From Enterococcus faecium (GTDB lineage Bacteria > Bacillota > Bacilli > Lactobacillales > Enterococcaceae), in NCBI RefSeq assembly GCF_029023785.1, contig NZ_CP118955.1, positions 928,501-992,500 on the forward strand: a stretch of DNA of 64,000 nt, in the 5' to 3' direction. Positions 34,155 through 45,905 of this stretch are shown here, in pieces (position 1 is the first letter of the stretch; each line of letters begins with the position of its first letter). The translations under genes were made by a program, and so were the position numbers. Below the pieces are notes generated by a model. It did no database searches and was not told where the DNA came from. It saw only the letters and a program-made list of their open reading frames with translations.

Positions 34155-35962
34155 AAATAGGGATCATTGGTGCCGGACCTAGAGGATTAAGTATAGCAGA
34201 AAGGATTCTCCATAATAATCAGGACAGACATTCTCTTGAACTTTTTCTTTTCGATCCCAATGGTCCTGGAGGTCGAGTTTGGCGGTTGAATCAGCCACCG
34301 GAGTTATTAATGAATTCTGTTTCTCAACAAGTGACGCTTTTTACAGATGAAACATTGTCCAGTGGAGGATTGGTAACACAGGGACCCAACTTGTTTCAAT
34401 GGAGTAAAGGACCTGCTACAGATTATATCGAACAGACGGTAACCAAAAATAAGCAACTAATTATAGAAGAAATCAATCGTCTGGAAAAAGATCAGCAATC
34501 TACTCGATGTTTATACGGACTCTATCAACGCTGGTTTTTCTCAAAGTTGCAAGAAGAATTTCCAGCTTCTATTCAGTTTGTTTATTCTTTAGTAAAAAAA
34601 GTCAGCAAAAGAAAAGATGGTTATCTTTTACAGACAGATCAGCAAAGCTATTCTATCGATCAGCTTGTTTTAGCAAGCGGTCACTGGGAAAATGATGAGA
34701 CAGAAGAAGAAAGAGTGTGGGTAGACTACGCAAAGAAAAATGATTTACTGTATCAGCTTCCTTCTAATCCTGCAGATGTCGATCTTTCGAAGATACCGCC
34801 TAAAGAAAATGTCTTTTTAAGAGGTCTAGGCTTAAGTTTTTTTGATTATGTCGGATTGTTTACAGTATCAAGAGAAGGGCGCTTCGAGAACGAAAAAGGA
34901 AAACTTGTCTATCATCCATCAGGCAAGGAACCGATTGTATACAGTGGATCAAGAAGGGGGCTCCCTTATTACCCTCGAGGAAGAAACCAAAAGCAAGGCG
35001 GATCAATGGCATGGCCACGGTTACTAACAAAAGAAAACCTGGAGCAATGGCATCAGTCGGGATTTTTGACTGGCGAAACATTTTTTGACTATCTGAAAAA
35101 AGACGTTGAGTTGTTTTATTACAAGAAAATCATCGAAGAATATCATTTGCCGATTCCAAAGAAAAATTTTGAGCATGATTTTCTCTCCCTCTCTTCAGAG
35201 GAGTGTCTCGGAAAGCATCCAGCACTAATCCCTTATAGATGGGATTGGTCGTATTTAGAAATTCCTCTTACCTATCAGGATGAGTCCTTTGCAGAAGCTA
35301 GCCGAGCATTTATTGAAGGGCAGATAAAAGAAGCGGAAAAAGGCAATTGCACAGGAGCATTTGCTTCAACATTTGATGCATTAAAAGACTGGCGTGATCC
35401 AATCCGGCAGGCTATTGAATGGCACGTTTTTTCTGCAAAGGAATACAAAGAAATACTATGGGGATGGTTTACTCATCTAAATAGCTTTTTAACGATCGGT
35501 CCGCCAGTCATTCGGACGAAAGAATTAGCAGCACTGATAGATGCGGGTATTTTTCATTTGTTCGAACCGCCATTTGATATTCAGCAAAAGCACAACCGCT
35601 ATGTTATTTCTCTACAAGATAAAGAAATCAGCAGTCGCTATTTGATTGAAGCTCGATTGCCACAAACAAGCTTTTCTCGTTCAAGTAATCCTGTCATAAA
35701 AAATTTGAAGGAAAACAAACTTGTTCGCCCTTTTTCATTTTCAGATAATACAGGAAGTTATCATTCAGAAGCTATAGATGTTGAGCGAGGTACGAATCGC
35801 GTGATTGATGCTTCAGGGGAAATCCAGTCTGACTTTTATTGCTATGGAATACCTGTTGAAGGTGTGGATTGGCTAACTGCAGCAGTAGCTAGACCTTATA
35901 CAGATCCATGGAATCTGAGACAGGCAGATAAAATAGCACAACTTATATTGACTGACAAATAA
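34151..35962 (+). CDS. FAD/NAD(P)-binding protein
   Basis: This 603-residue flavoprotein starts with the Rossmann motif KIGIIGAGPRGLSIAERIL. Later segments such as LASGHWENDETEE and VFLRGLGLSFFDYVGLFT fit the large FAD-NAD(P)-binding family (PF13454). The reaction is unknown; members often resemble hydroxylases or amino-acid-modifying oxidoreductases. GGAGG seven bases before ATG 34151 decides the start over the in-frame ATG at 34145, which sits right against that site. It ends an operon with the DUF488 gene. Confidence 0.83.
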   Translation: MKIGIIGAGPRGLSIAERILHNNQDRHSLELFLFDPNGPGGRVWRLNQPPELLMNSVSQQVTLFTDETLSSGGLVTQGPNLFQWSKGPATDYIEQTVTKNKQLIIEEINRLEKDQQSTRCLYGLYQRWFFSKLQEEFPASIQFVYSLVKKVSKRKDGYLLQTDQQSYSIDQLVLASGHWENDETEEERVWVDYAKKNDLLYQLPSNPADVDLSKIPPKENVFLRGLGLSFFDYVGLFTVSREGRFENEKGKLVYHPSGKEPIVYSGSRRGLPYYPRGRNQKQGGSMAWPRLLTKENLEQWHQSGFLTGETFFDYLKKDVELFYYKKIIEEYHLPIPKKNFEHDFLSLSSEECLGKHPALIPYRWDWSYLEIPLTYQDESFAEASRAFIEGQIKEAEKGNCTGAFASTFDALKDWRDPIRQAIEWHVFSAKEYKEILWGWFTHLNSFLTIGPPVIRTKELAALIDAGIFHLFEPPFDIQQKHNRYVISLQDKEISSRYLIEARLPQTSFSRSSNPVIKNLKENKLVRPFSFSDNTGSYHSEAIDVERGTNRVIDASGEIQSDFYCYGIPVEGVDWLTAAVARPYTDPWNLRQADKIAQLILTDK

Positions 35963-35965
35963 AAA

Positions 35966-36015
35966 TACGCATGATGACTTATCTGTTCTTTCACAAGTCT
36001 TCATGCGTGTTTTTA
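35966..36015. terminator. Bidirectional terminator
   Basis: ATACGCATGA-TGACTT pairs with AAGT-CTTCATGCGTG between converging genes, with a T run on the plus side. Confidence 0.7.
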
Positions 36016-36023
36016 AATAATTA

Positions 36024-36191
36024 TTAACGAGAAACGCGTTTGCGCATTGCTTTTTTACGGTTTTCTTCGATCATTGCTTCTTTTTCGTCAATTGGATCGA
36101 TCACTGTTTTTTTCACAGAAGCGACCAAACCAGCAACGGCAGCGGCTGTTGCCAGACTTCCTACTAATATTCCAGATACAAATTTTTTCAT
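36024..36191 (-). CDS. DUF3042-family small protein
   Basis: This 55-residue protein starts at ATG 36191 after GAGGTGG. It has an N-terminal hydrophobic segment (FVSGILVGSLATAAAVAGLVASV) and a charged tail ending IEENRKKAMRKRVSR, the pattern of DUF3042 proteins of lactic acid bacteria. These are predicted to sit in the membrane with a basic cytosolic tail. No function is known. Confidence 0.82.
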   Translation of the reverse strand: MKKFVSGILVGSLATAAAVAGLVASVKKTVIDPIDEKEAMIEENRKKAMRKRVSR

Positions 36192-36254
36192 TGAATCCAC
36201 CTCATTTATTATTTGTTATATCTATTATGGAACAAAAGAGAAAAAAAGGCTAGT

Positions 36255-36272
36255 TTTACGTTTGTTTGTAAA
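36255..36272. promoter_or_regulatory. Inverted repeat upstream of galE (TTTAC...GTAAA)
   Basis: Five-base arms around eight T/G-rich bases, just upstream of the gal promoter. It contains a GTAAAC half-site like those of LacI-family regulators; GalR is encoded in the same operon. Confidence 0.35.
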
Positions 36273-36288
36273 CCTTTGCAAAAAATCC

Positions 36289-36317
36289 TTGAAAATGTTT
36301 ACTAAATGTTTTATTAT
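36289..36317 (+). promoter_or_regulatory. gal operon promoter with half-site in the spacer
   Basis: TTGAAA (36289-36294), 17 bases and TATTAT (36312-36317). A GTTTACT half-site lies in the spacer (36297-36303) and the inverted AGTAAAC lies at 36370-36376. Confidence 0.5.
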
Positions 36318-36439
36318 AAATTTACCATATGAATTTACGAAATTTTACTTTGTTTGTTTTCACCATAAAAGTAAACTTCGTTTTTTTAAATTATATATAA
36401 TCAACAAACACAATTTTACTAATCAAAGGAGTGTTTTTT

Positions 36440-37429
36440 ATGACAATTTTAGTACTAGGCGGAGCCGGTTATATCGGTTCGCACGCTGTAGACCAGCTAG
36501 TTCAAAAGGGGTATCAAGTAGCTGTGGTAGATAATTTGCTCACAGGTCACAAACAAGCAGTACATCCAGATGCTCATTTTTATGAAGGAGACATCCGGGA
36601 TAAAGAATTTCTACGTTCCGTATTTGAAAAGGAACCGATTGAAGGAGTAATCCATTTTGCTGCAAGCTCTTTAGTAGGAGAATCTGTCGAAAAACCATTG
36701 ATGTATTTCAACAACAACGTATACGGTATGCAAATCTTACTTGAAGTCATGCACGAGTTCAATGTGAATAAAATCGTGTTCTCTTCTACTGCAGCAACTT
36801 ACGGAGAACCAAAAGAGTCTCCAATCACAGAAGATACACCAGCTAATCCTAAAAATCCGTATGGTGAAAGTAAATTGATGATGGAAAAAATGATGAAGTG
36901 GTGTGACCAAGCATATGGCATGCGCTATGTCGCTTTGCGCTACTTCAATGTAGCCGGAGCAAAAGCAGATGCATCTATCGGAGAAGATCATACACCAGAA
37001 ACGCATCTTGTCCCAATCATTTTACAAGTAGCTCTTGGTCAAAGAAAAGCATTGGCTGTTTATGGAGACGATTATGATACACCAGATGGAACATGTATCA
37101 GAGATTATGTTCAAGTAGAAGATTTGATTGCTGCACATATTTTAGCTTTGGAATACTTGAAAGAAGGAAATGAAAGCAACTTCTTCAATTTAGGCAGCAG
37201 CAAAGGATACTCAGTCAAGGAAATGCTAGAAGCAGCTAGAGAAGTGACAGGAAAAGAAATTCCAGCAGAAATAGCACCAAGAAGAGCTGGAGATCCTAGC
37301 CGATTAGTCGCTTCAAGTGAAAAAGCGAGAGAGGTTCTGGGTTGGAAACCTGAATACACAGATATCAAAGCAATTATCAAAACAGCATGGGATTGGCATG
37401 TCAGCCATCCAAATGGTTATGAAGAATAG
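36440..37429 (+). CDS. galE: UDP-glucose 4-epimerase
   Basis: This 329-residue NAD-dependent enzyme interconverts UDP-galactose and UDP-glucose. The Rossmann motif [24 protein letters not shown], the catalytic [13 protein letters not shown] (Tyr and Lys) and [10 protein letters not shown] are all present. AAGGAG suits ATG 36440; a GTG at 36431 in the same frame overlaps that site. It leads the galE-galT-galR operon. No galK or galM is in the window, so they must lie elsewhere or be missing. Confidence 0.96.
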   Translation: MTILVLGGAGYIGSHAVDQLVQKGYQVAVVDNLLTGHKQAVHPDAHFYEGDIRDKEFLRSVFEKEPIEGVIHFAASSLVGESVEKPLMYFNNNVYGMQILLEVMHEFNVNKIVFSSTAATYGEPKESPITEDTPANPKNPYGESKLMMEKMMKWCDQAYGMRYVALRYFNVAGAKADASIGEDHTPETHLVPIILQVALGQRKALAVYGDDYDTPDGTCIRDYVQVEDLIAAHILALEYLKEGNESNFFNLGSSKGYSVKEMLEAAREVTGKEIPAEIAPRRAGDPSRLVASSEKAREVLGWKPEYTDIKAIIKTAWDWHVSHPNGYEE

Positions 37430-37440
37430 GGGAATGAGAT

Positions 37441-39929
<2,489 letters not shown>

Positions 39930-39936
39930 AAGATGG

Positions 39937-39976
39937 AAAAGCTGTGGGGAAATGAAGTGATACCGCAGCTTTTTTG
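39937..39976 (+). terminator. gal operon terminator
   Basis: AAAAGCTGTGG pairs with CCGCAGCTTTT (one G-T pair), then a T run. Confidence 0.8.
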
Positions 39977-40119
39977 TGTTTCAGGAAGGGGCAAAATTTG
40001 CCCGCCAGCAGATAATCATGTATCATTGTACTAGTTTTGCCTTTGGTATTTTCATCCTCAGAATAAAAAAGTATGCTACAATGGAAGGCGAGAATGTCAT
40101 AGCAGAAAGGATCAAATAT

Positions 40120-40842
40120 ATGATTACATTAGGAATAGATACTGCAAACCAAACTTTGGCGATCGGTGTGGTAGAAGACGAACAAATTCTTGGACAAATA
40201 CAAACAAATATCAAACGCAACCACAGTGTAACACTGATGCCTGCAATCGACCAATTGTTTGCAGATCTTCAAATAAGTCCAAAAGACATTGACCGAATCG
40301 CGGTTTCTGATGGTCCCGGTTCTTATACAGGGCTTCGTATAGGTGTAACGACAGCAAAAACGATTGCTTATACATTAGATAAAGAGCTAGTAGGAGTATC
40401 TAGTCTGAAAACCATCGCGGCTAATTGCATCGGTGTGGATAAAATTATTGTGCCCATGTTTGATGCTCGAAGAAAAAATGTATACGCTGGGGCATACCGC
40501 TGGAAAGAAAATAGATTAGAAATTGTACTTGAAGATGTACATATTTCTGCTTCTGATTTGTTCACACAACTACAAAAGCTGAATGAAGCTATTTATTTCG
40601 TCGGGAGTGATTGTCACAAATTCTTCTATGAAATAAAGGAAATATTGCCTAGTGCGATGATTAATACAGTTCCAGCATGGGATATTCCAAGTGGTGTAAC
40701 TGTGGCTCAATTAGGTGCTTTAGCTGAACCAGTTGCAGAGAAACAAGCTTTTCTTCCTCGCTATTTAAAACGGGTAGAAGCAGAAGAAAAATGGTTGGAG
40801 ACGCACACACCTGGAGACGAAAGTTATGTTGAAAAAATTTAG
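40120..40842 (+). CDS. tsaB: tRNA threonylcarbamoyladenosine biosynthesis protein TsaB
   Basis: This 240-residue protein is an ASKHA-fold partner of TsaD and TsaE in making t6A37 on tRNAs that read ANN codons. MITLGIDTANQTLAIGVVED and DGPGSYTGLRIGVTTAKTIAYTLDKELVGVSSL are diagnostic. The start ATG 40120 has GAAAGGATC upstream; the longer frame before it is spacer. It overlaps the next gene by 17 bases. The cluster continues with tsaD two genes on. Confidence 0.94.
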   Translation: MITLGIDTANQTLAIGVVEDEQILGQIQTNIKRNHSVTLMPAIDQLFADLQISPKDIDRIAVSDGPGSYTGLRIGVTTAKTIAYTLDKELVGVSSLKTIAANCIGVDKIIVPMFDARRKNVYAGAYRWKENRLEIVLEDVHISASDLFTQLQKLNEAIYFVGSDCHKFFYEIKEILPSAMINTVPAWDIPSGVTVAQLGALAEPVAEKQAFLPRYLKRVEAEEKWLETHTPGDESYVEKI

Positions 40843-41368
40843 AGCGTATGCCAGAAGCTTTTTTCAAGATAAAATGATTTATACAGAAAAAACAATCGAA
40901 CAAATCGATCGTCGTTACGTACTAAGAGAATTGACTACAGAAGATATCAAAGAGCTGCTGGATGTCGAACGAGAAGTCTATAATGGCGAATTGCCATGGA
41001 CAAAAAGTGCCTTTATATCAGAATTGAAGTCACCGCTTCCTCATCTATATCTAGGTATCTTTGATAATGGAAGAATGATTGGTTTTATCGGTTCAAGAGC
41101 GTTCGGTTTAGATTGCCATATCACGAATATTGCCGTTCGACCGGCATATCAGCGTAAACGAATCGGTTCGCTGCTTATTGACGAAATCGAGAACTTTGCT
41201 ATAATGAATCGCTGTGAGACGATGTCATTAGAAGTGCGTATGAGTAATCAAGATGCACAAAGACTTTATCGGAAGTTAGGTTTTCAAGCAACAACGATCA
41301 AAAAAAGATATTACACTGAAACAAAAGAAGATGCGTTGGATATGATAAAACTTTTAGAAAATGAGTGA
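40826..41368 (+). CDS. rimI: Ribosomal-protein-alanine N-acetyltransferase (RimI type)
   Basis: This 180-residue GNAT enzyme has an N-terminal extension of about 25 residues and the fold segments FIGSRAFGLDCHITNIAVRPAYQRKRIGSLLIDEIE (acetyl-CoA loop QRKRIG) and MSLEVRMSNQDAQRLYRKLGF. Its position between tsaB and tsaD is the classic one for RimI, which acetylates the N-terminus of S18 in E. coli; the target here is by analogy. GGAGACG precedes the ATG inside the tsaB end. Confidence 0.9.
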   Translation: MLKKFRAYARSFFQDKMIYTEKTIEQIDRRYVLRELTTEDIKELLDVEREVYNGELPWTKSAFISELKSPLPHLYLGIFDNGRMIGFIGSRAFGLDCHITNIAVRPAYQRKRIGSLLIDEIENFAIMNRCETMSLEVRMSNQDAQRLYRKLGFQATTIKKRYYTETKEDALDMIKLLENE

Positions 41369-41374
41369 GATTAG

Positions 41375-41839
41375 TTGATTTGCAGAAAAAAAGATTTTGA
41401 TGAAGCGTACTTGGCAGAATGCGTATGGATGATTAGCGAAAATGCTTATCCACATGGTTCACCTTGGACGAAAATGCAGTTTTTGGCAGACATCCAACAG
41501 CCTCACTCTGATTATCTGCTTTTAGTTGAAGATAACCAGATCTGTGGCTTTATTGGATACTCGAAAGTAATAGATGAAGTCGAGATCACAAATATTGCTG
41601 TTGCAGTTTCAGAACAAGGAAAAGGGCATGCACGGCATTTGTTACAATTACTGATTACGGAACAAATAAAAGATTCGCTGCATGTTTTTTTAGAAGTACG
41701 TCTATCTAATGAAGCAGCAAGAAAACTTTATGAATCAGAAAAGTTTCGTATATTAGGTAAACGGAAATCATATTATCGCAATCCGACGGAAGATGCGATC
41801 ATTATGAGCAGAAAGTTAAAAACGGAGACGATGAAATGA
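41375..41839 (+). CDS. Second GNAT N-acetyltransferase in the tsa cluster
   Basis: This 154-residue paralogue of the preceding protein shares [37 protein letters not shown] and [21 protein letters not shown]. The acetyl-CoA loop QGKGHA is intact. The start is TTG at 41375 with only a weak site (GTGAG), and it follows the first gene by six bases, so coupling is likely. It overlaps tsaD by ATGA. Two tandem RimI-like genes here suggest divided substrates; neither substrate can be read. Confidence 0.85.
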   Translation: MICRKKDFDEAYLAECVWMISENAYPHGSPWTKMQFLADIQQPHSDYLLLVEDNQICGFIGYSKVIDEVEITNIAVAVSEQGKGHARHLLQLLITEQIKDSLHVFLEVRLSNEAARKLYESEKFRILGKRKSYYRNPTEDAIIMSRKLKTETMK

Positions 41840-42852
41840 ATGAAGAATTGATTCTGGCGATTGAATCAAGTTGTGATGAAACGAGTGTAGCGGTCGTTAG
41901 AAATGGAACAGAGATCTTATCTAACATCGTTGCTTCTCAAATAAACAGTCATAAACGTTTTGGTGGCGTAGTTCCTGAAGTAGCTAGCCGCCATCACGTA
42001 GAACAAATCACCTTATGCTTGGAAGATGCACTGGTAGAAGCTGGTGTGTCGGCAGAAGATTTATCGGCAGTCGCTGTCACTTATGGACCAGGACTTGTCG
42101 GCTCGTTACTGATTGGTATTTCTGCAGCTAAGGCTTTTGCTTGGGCACACCAATTGCCGCTTATTCCTGTAAACCATATGGCAGGGCATATCTATGCAGC
42201 CCGTCTGGTTAAACCATTCCAGTTTCCATTGATGGCACTTCTTGTTAGCGGAGGACATACAGAATTAGTCTATATGCAAGAAGATGGATCATATGAAATC
42301 ATTGGGGAGACAAGAGATGACGCAGCAGGAGAAGCTTATGACAAAGTTGGAAGAGTATTAGGTCTTTCTTACCCAAGCGGAAAAGAAATCGATCAGCTAG
42401 CTCATCAGGGAAAAGATAATTACCATTTTCCACGAGCGATGATCCATGAAGATAATTATGATTTCAGTTTTAGCGGATTAAAAAGTGCATTTATCAATTT
42501 GGTGCATAATGCACAACAGCGTGGAGAAGATCTAGACAAAAATGATTTAGCAGCTAGCTTTCAAGCAAGTGTGATCGATGTATTGATTACTAAAACACTT
42601 CGAGCTTGTCAAAATTATCCAGTCAAGCAACTGATTGTAGCTGGAGGTGTAGCGGCCAATCAAGGGTTGCGTGAAGGATTGCAGGATGCTTTGGCAACTA
42701 AACTCCCTGAGGTAGAACTAGTGATTCCCCCTCTTCGACTTTGTGGAGATAATGCTGCAATGATTGGAGCAGCAGCACATGTGGAAATGCAAAAAAGAAA
42801 TTTTGCTAGCTATCAGTTGAATGCTGATCCAAGCTTGGTTTTATCTGAATAA
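41836..42852 (+). CDS. tsaD: tRNA threonylcarbamoyladenosine transferase TsaD
   Basis: This 338-residue metalloprotein transfers the threonylcarbamoyl group to A37. [17 protein letters not shown], the metal ligands in [10 protein letters not shown] and [12 protein letters not shown], and [13 protein letters not shown] are clear. Length is typical. It begins in an ATGA overlap with the second acetyltransferase gene. An intergenic repeat starts right after its stop codon. Confidence 0.96.
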   Translation: MNEELILAIESSCDETSVAVVRNGTEILSNIVASQINSHKRFGGVVPEVASRHHVEQITLCLEDALVEAGVSAEDLSAVAVTYGPGLVGSLLIGISAAKAFAWAHQLPLIPVNHMAGHIYAARLVKPFQFPLMALLVSGGHTELVYMQEDGSYEIIGETRDDAAGEAYDKVGRVLGLSYPSGKEIDQLAHQGKDNYHFPRAMIHEDNYDFSFSGLKSAFINLVHNAQQRGEDLDKNDLAASFQASVIDVLITKTLRACQNYPVKQLIVAGGVAANQGLREGLQDALATKLPEVELVIPPLRLCGDNAAMIGAAAHVEMQKRNFASYQLNADPSLVLSE

Positions 42853-43141
42853 AGAGGTTGTGAAAAATCTGCCCTGCATCAAGTAATAAGAACAGCCCAG
42901 GAAAAACGGCTTCTCATGTTTTTGACCTGGCTGTTCTTATTACCGCGTATGCAAGCTTTTGAACGCCGTTTAATCAAGAGTTCGTAAGCCTGTCGTTTAA
43001 CTCTGATTCACAAGGAACAATTTCAAAAAACAGCTCCTCATGTTTATGAACATTATGACTTGTGACCGAAGAGTTGACAGGTACACACCGTTTAATCGAA
43101 ATAAGGGCTGTGACACGCTTTTGTCAAAGCCCTATTTTTTA
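42853..43141 (+). repeat. Modular intergenic repeat, compound copy C
   Basis: It starts directly after the tsaD stop codon. First comes the left module with the central palindrome as in copy B (GCATCAAGTAATAAGAACAG ... TTCTTATTACCGCGTATGC). A second block (CGTTTAACTCTGATTCACAAG ... ACATTATGACTTGTG) matching copy D follows. The end is an AGGGCTGTGACA/GTCAAAGCCCT hairpin with a T run at 43101-43141. It shows both module types in one element. Confidence 0.82.
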
Positions 43142-43370
43142 CAGCTTATTCATCATTATCCGTTCCTCTGATTGCCCTCACTGATTAATCGTTTATTGTC
43201 GAGGAATATCGAATAATCTAGGTCGGATGAGGACAAGACGCTTCCTCTAGTTAATCTATCAGTATTTTTTGCAAACAGTGAATATTACATAACTGAAACA
43301 CACATAGAAAATCTTTGAGTCTTGCCCAGTGATCTAAAACTGCCGGATCTTTCAGAAGTTTTAGGGAGGA
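43142..43370. other. Spacer with no recognised gene
   Basis: With the repeat before it, this makes 571 bases without a gene after tsaD. It holds no open frame with a ribosome binding site on either strand. It may be decayed sequence; nothing in it was recognised. Confidence 0.45.
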
Positions 43371-43417
43371 AAATAAGCAGTGACCCTGATAAATATCAGG
43401 GTCACTGCTTATTTTTG
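43371..43417 (-). terminator. Terminator of the Crp/Fnr-family gene
   Basis: AATAAGCAGTGACCCTGAT pairs perfectly with ATCAGGGTCACTGCTTATT; usable in both directions. Confidence 0.92.
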
Positions 43418-43423
43418 TTCGCG

Positions 43424-44125
43424 TTATTCTCTCATAGCTGGAGTAGTAGCTGTCTTACAGAAAGTAAAACGCTTTTTGTCATAATCTAACAGTCCGGAAT
43501 CACGTAGTTGTTTGATTACTTGTCCAGCAGTTTCACGTGTCGTGCCGCTATTCACTGCTAATTCTTTTAAGGTGATCGGATAAGGAATGGTGATATGACC
43601 ATCTTTTGTTGGTACGCCCAATTCTTCTTTCAAAATGAATAAATTTTGTTTTACCCGGTCAAAGGCGCTAGAGGTCAATCCGATTTGGATACGCAATTCA
43701 TGTATTTCAACTACTTTAGAAATTTTTTGTATCATATAGATCAACTGTTCGGGATTTTTTCGTGCTAATTTTTCATAGTAGGAAACAGGAAGGTAGAATG
43801 TTTCAATATCAGTCATCGCTTGAGCTGTATAAGTGTAGGTCTCTTCTCCAAACATTCCTGACATAGGAAAAAGGTTATTTGTATTCACATAGTCATAGTA
43901 GTAATAAGTTGCACTTTCATCATAACGTTCTAAACGAACGAGTCCTTTGGTCAAGATATACAACCGTTGTCTGGGATCACCATCGTCGAAAAGGATCTGT
44001 CCTTTTTTATAAGAACGAAGAACAGTATGTTCCTTGATCTGTTGGAACTCTTCATCCGAGAAATGTTCAAAATCAGGTTGATATCTGAGTTTTGAAAAGT
44101 GAAAATCGATTTTATTAACACGCAT
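43424..44125 (-). CDS. Crp/Fnr-family regulator, ArcR-like
   Basis: This 233-residue protein has an N-terminal cyclic-nucleotide-binding-type barrel (about 15-130, KKGQILFDDGDPRQRLYILTKGLVRLERYD) and a C-terminal helix-turn-helix (ITLKELAVNSGTTRETAGQVIKQLRDSGLL). It has no N-terminal cysteine cluster, so it is not an FNR-type iron-sulfur sensor. It is divergent from arcABC, as ArcR regulators of arginine deiminase loci often are, which suggests it activates arc genes under low energy or oxygen. GGAGAGGAC precedes the ATG. Confidence 0.88.
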   Translation of the reverse strand: MRVNKIDFHFSKLRYQPDFEHFSDEEFQQIKEHTVLRSYKKGQILFDDGDPRQRLYILTKGLVRLERYDESATYYYYDYVNTNNLFPMSGMFGEETYTYTAQAMTDIETFYLPVSYYEKLARKNPEQLIYMIQKISKVVEIHELRIQIGLTSSAFDRVKQNLFILKEELGVPTKDGHITIPYPITLKELAVNSGTTRETAGQVIKQLRDSGLLDYDKKRFTFCKTATTPAMRE

Positions 44126-44495
44126 TAAAAAGTCCTCTCCTTATTGTTCACTATATTTATTGTCACTTTTTTTAAAGAATTTGTAAAGTTTTAACATACC
44201 AACATTAGAAACAAGTTTTAATACTTTACAAATATAATTTGTTATTATGTAAAAAATATACAATGGTATTGAATAATTTGTTTTGAAGCGAATGATTTGT
44301 GTATAAAAAACAACAATAATACATATAGTAAACGCTAACAACGCTAATATAATTTATTTTTTTAATTTATTCAAAAAAATTTTTTCAATGAATAAATATT
44401 TTTTTGAAAGTGTATACAGAATAAAAAATGAATAAATTACGCTTAAAAATAGAAAAACGTTTAATTATTTAATTATCGAATATTAATGTGAGGAA

Positions 44496-44516
44496 TGTCT
44501 CATTTTGAATGAGACA
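44496..44516. promoter_or_regulatory. 21-bp palindrome upstream of arcA
   Basis: TGTCTCATT-TTG-AATGAGACA has perfect nine-base arms and lies 70 bases upstream of the arcA start. It may be an operator, or a stem in the leader RNA. Confidence 0.55.
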
Positions 44517-44529
44517 AAATTATGAAAGT

Positions 44530-44563
44530 GATTACAAAAGGAGGATATCCTATACATGTAATC
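44530..44563 (+). promoter_or_regulatory. Leader start-stop codon pair behind a strong ribosome binding site
   Basis: GGAGG (44540-44544) is followed 12 bases on by ATG TAA (44556-44561), a start codon followed at once by a stop. GATTAC and GTAATC arms enclose the segment. A second GGAGG near 44571 serves arcA. Confidence 0.35.
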
Positions 44564-44585
44564 AAAAAGAAGGAGGCAACACAAC

Positions 44586-45815
44586 ATGGATAAACCTATT
44601 CACGTTTTCTCTGAAATAGGGAAATTAAAGACAGTTTTACTGAAAAGGCCTGGACAAGAAGTGGAAAATTTGACACCAGATATTATGGATCGTCTGTTGT
44701 TCGATGATATTCCATATCTTCCGATTGCTCAAGAAGAACATGACAACTTTGCAAAGACATTGCAAAATGAAGGCGTCGAGACTCTTTACTTGGAAAAATT
44801 AGCGGCAGAAGCGATTGACGCAGGCAATGTCAAAGAACAATTCTTGAATAAAATGTTGGATGAATCTCATATTGCATCGAATGCTGTAAGAGAGGGTCTT
44901 CATGAGTTCCTTCTATCAATGGAAACGCAAGAAATGGTAGATAAAATCATGGCTGGGGTTCGTACAAAAGATATTGAAGTACGTTCTAGCAGTCTATACG
45001 ATCTGTCAGCAGACGATGACTATCCATTTTACATGGACCCAATGCCAAACTTGTACTTTACACGCGACCCTTCCGCATCAATGGGAAATGGGATGACAGT
45101 CAATAAGATGACTTTTGAAGCACGTCGTCGTGAATCGATGTTTACAGAATATATTTTGAAACATCATCCAAGATTTGCAAATAAAGGAATCGAAGTATGG
45201 TTGGATCGTGAAAATCCAGATCATATCGAAGGCGGAGACGAATTGATCTTAAGCGATAAAGTAGTAGCTGTTGGGATTTCTCAACGAACTAATGCGAAAG
45301 CTTTAGAAAAATTAGCACGCCACCTATTCGCAAAAAATTCAGGATTTGAAAAAGTGTTAGCAATCAAAATTCCAAACAACCGTGCAATGATGCATTTGGA
45401 TACCGTATTTACAATGGTAGATCACGATAAATTCACTATCCATCCAGCAATTCAAAGTAAAGACGGTAAGATGGATGTCTTTACAATCGAACCAGATGGT
45501 GATGATATCAAGATTACTCATTCAGATAACTTACACGAAACGATGAAAGCTGCTCTTGGATTAGATGATCTTGTACTGATCCCAACTGGTAATGGAGATG
45601 AGATCGTTGCACCTCGAGAACAATGGAATGATGGATCAAACACATTGGCAATCGCTCCAGGTGTTGTAGTCACTTATAACCGAAATTATGTATCGAACGA
45701 ATTGCTTCGTAGCTATGGCATCAAAGTGTTAGAAATCAATTCAAGTGAATTGTCACGAGGCCGTGGTGGTCCACGCTGCATGAGCCAACCACTTGTCCGT
45801 GAAGACTTGAAGTAA
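44586..45815 (+). CDS. arcA: Arginine deiminase
   Basis: This 409-residue enzyme converts arginine to citrulline and ammonia, the first step of the arginine deiminase pathway, giving ATP and acid resistance. Family motifs are [13 protein letters not shown], the [12 protein letters not shown] segment and the nucleophile Cys near the end in [21 protein letters not shown] precedes the ATG. It heads arcABC and is divergent from the Crp/Fnr gene. Confidence 0.97.
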   Translation: MDKPIHVFSEIGKLKTVLLKRPGQEVENLTPDIMDRLLFDDIPYLPIAQEEHDNFAKTLQNEGVETLYLEKLAAEAIDAGNVKEQFLNKMLDESHIASNAVREGLHEFLLSMETQEMVDKIMAGVRTKDIEVRSSSLYDLSADDDYPFYMDPMPNLYFTRDPSASMGNGMTVNKMTFEARRRESMFTEYILKHHPRFANKGIEVWLDRENPDHIEGGDELILSDKVVAVGISQRTNAKALEKLARHLFAKNSGFEKVLAIKIPNNRAMMHLDTVFTMVDHDKFTIHPAIQSKDGKMDVFTIEPDGDDIKITHSDNLHETMKAALGLDDLVLIPTGNGDEIVAPREQWNDGSNTLAIAPGVVVTYNRNYVSNELLRSYGIKVLEINSSELSRGRGGPRCMSQPLVREDLK

Positions 45816-45822
45816 TTTGTTT

Positions 45823-45856
45823 CCTGACGGCGGTCTTACTGTCAGCTGCCGTCGGG
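45823..45856 (+). terminator. Intercistronic hairpin between arcA and arcB
   Basis: CCTGACGGC pairs with GCCGTCGGG (one G-T pair). A clear T run is missing, so it may be a processing or partial termination site and not a full terminator. Confidence 0.5.
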
Positions 45857-45905
45857 ATTTCCTCTTTAATCTTAAATAAAAACAATCTAAAGGAGAATGT
45901 TTAAT

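Larger units (their letters stand above)
44126..44585. promoter_or_regulatory. arcA upstream control region (460 bases)
   Basis: Very AT-rich region between divergent genes. Candidate ARG-box-like half-sites are AATTTATTCA (44364-44373), TGAATAAATATT (44389-44400) and TGAATAAATT (44429-44438), matching the TGAAT/ATTCA core of ArgR/AhrC sites. A cre-like TGAAAGTGATTACA lies at 44523-44536. The arcA promoter itself could not be fixed. The longest minus-strand frame here (44141-44341) has no ribosome binding site and low complexity. Confidence 0.55.

Noticed and set aside
36040..36534. Plus-strand frame of 164 codons upstream of galE
   Set aside because: It is the antisense of the DUF3042 gene and then crosses the gal promoter and galE start; no ribosome binding site and no family.
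43142..43370. Decayed gene between the tsaD repeat and the Crp/Fnr terminator
   Set aside because: Translations on both strands hold several stops and no recognisable motif.
44141..44341. Minus-strand frame of 66 codons in the arc control region
   Set aside because: AT-rich, low complexity, no ribosome binding site, and it lies in the control region.
45823..45856. Full terminator between arcA and arcB
   Set aside because: The stem is good, but a T run is missing, so it is listed only as an intercistronic hairpin.
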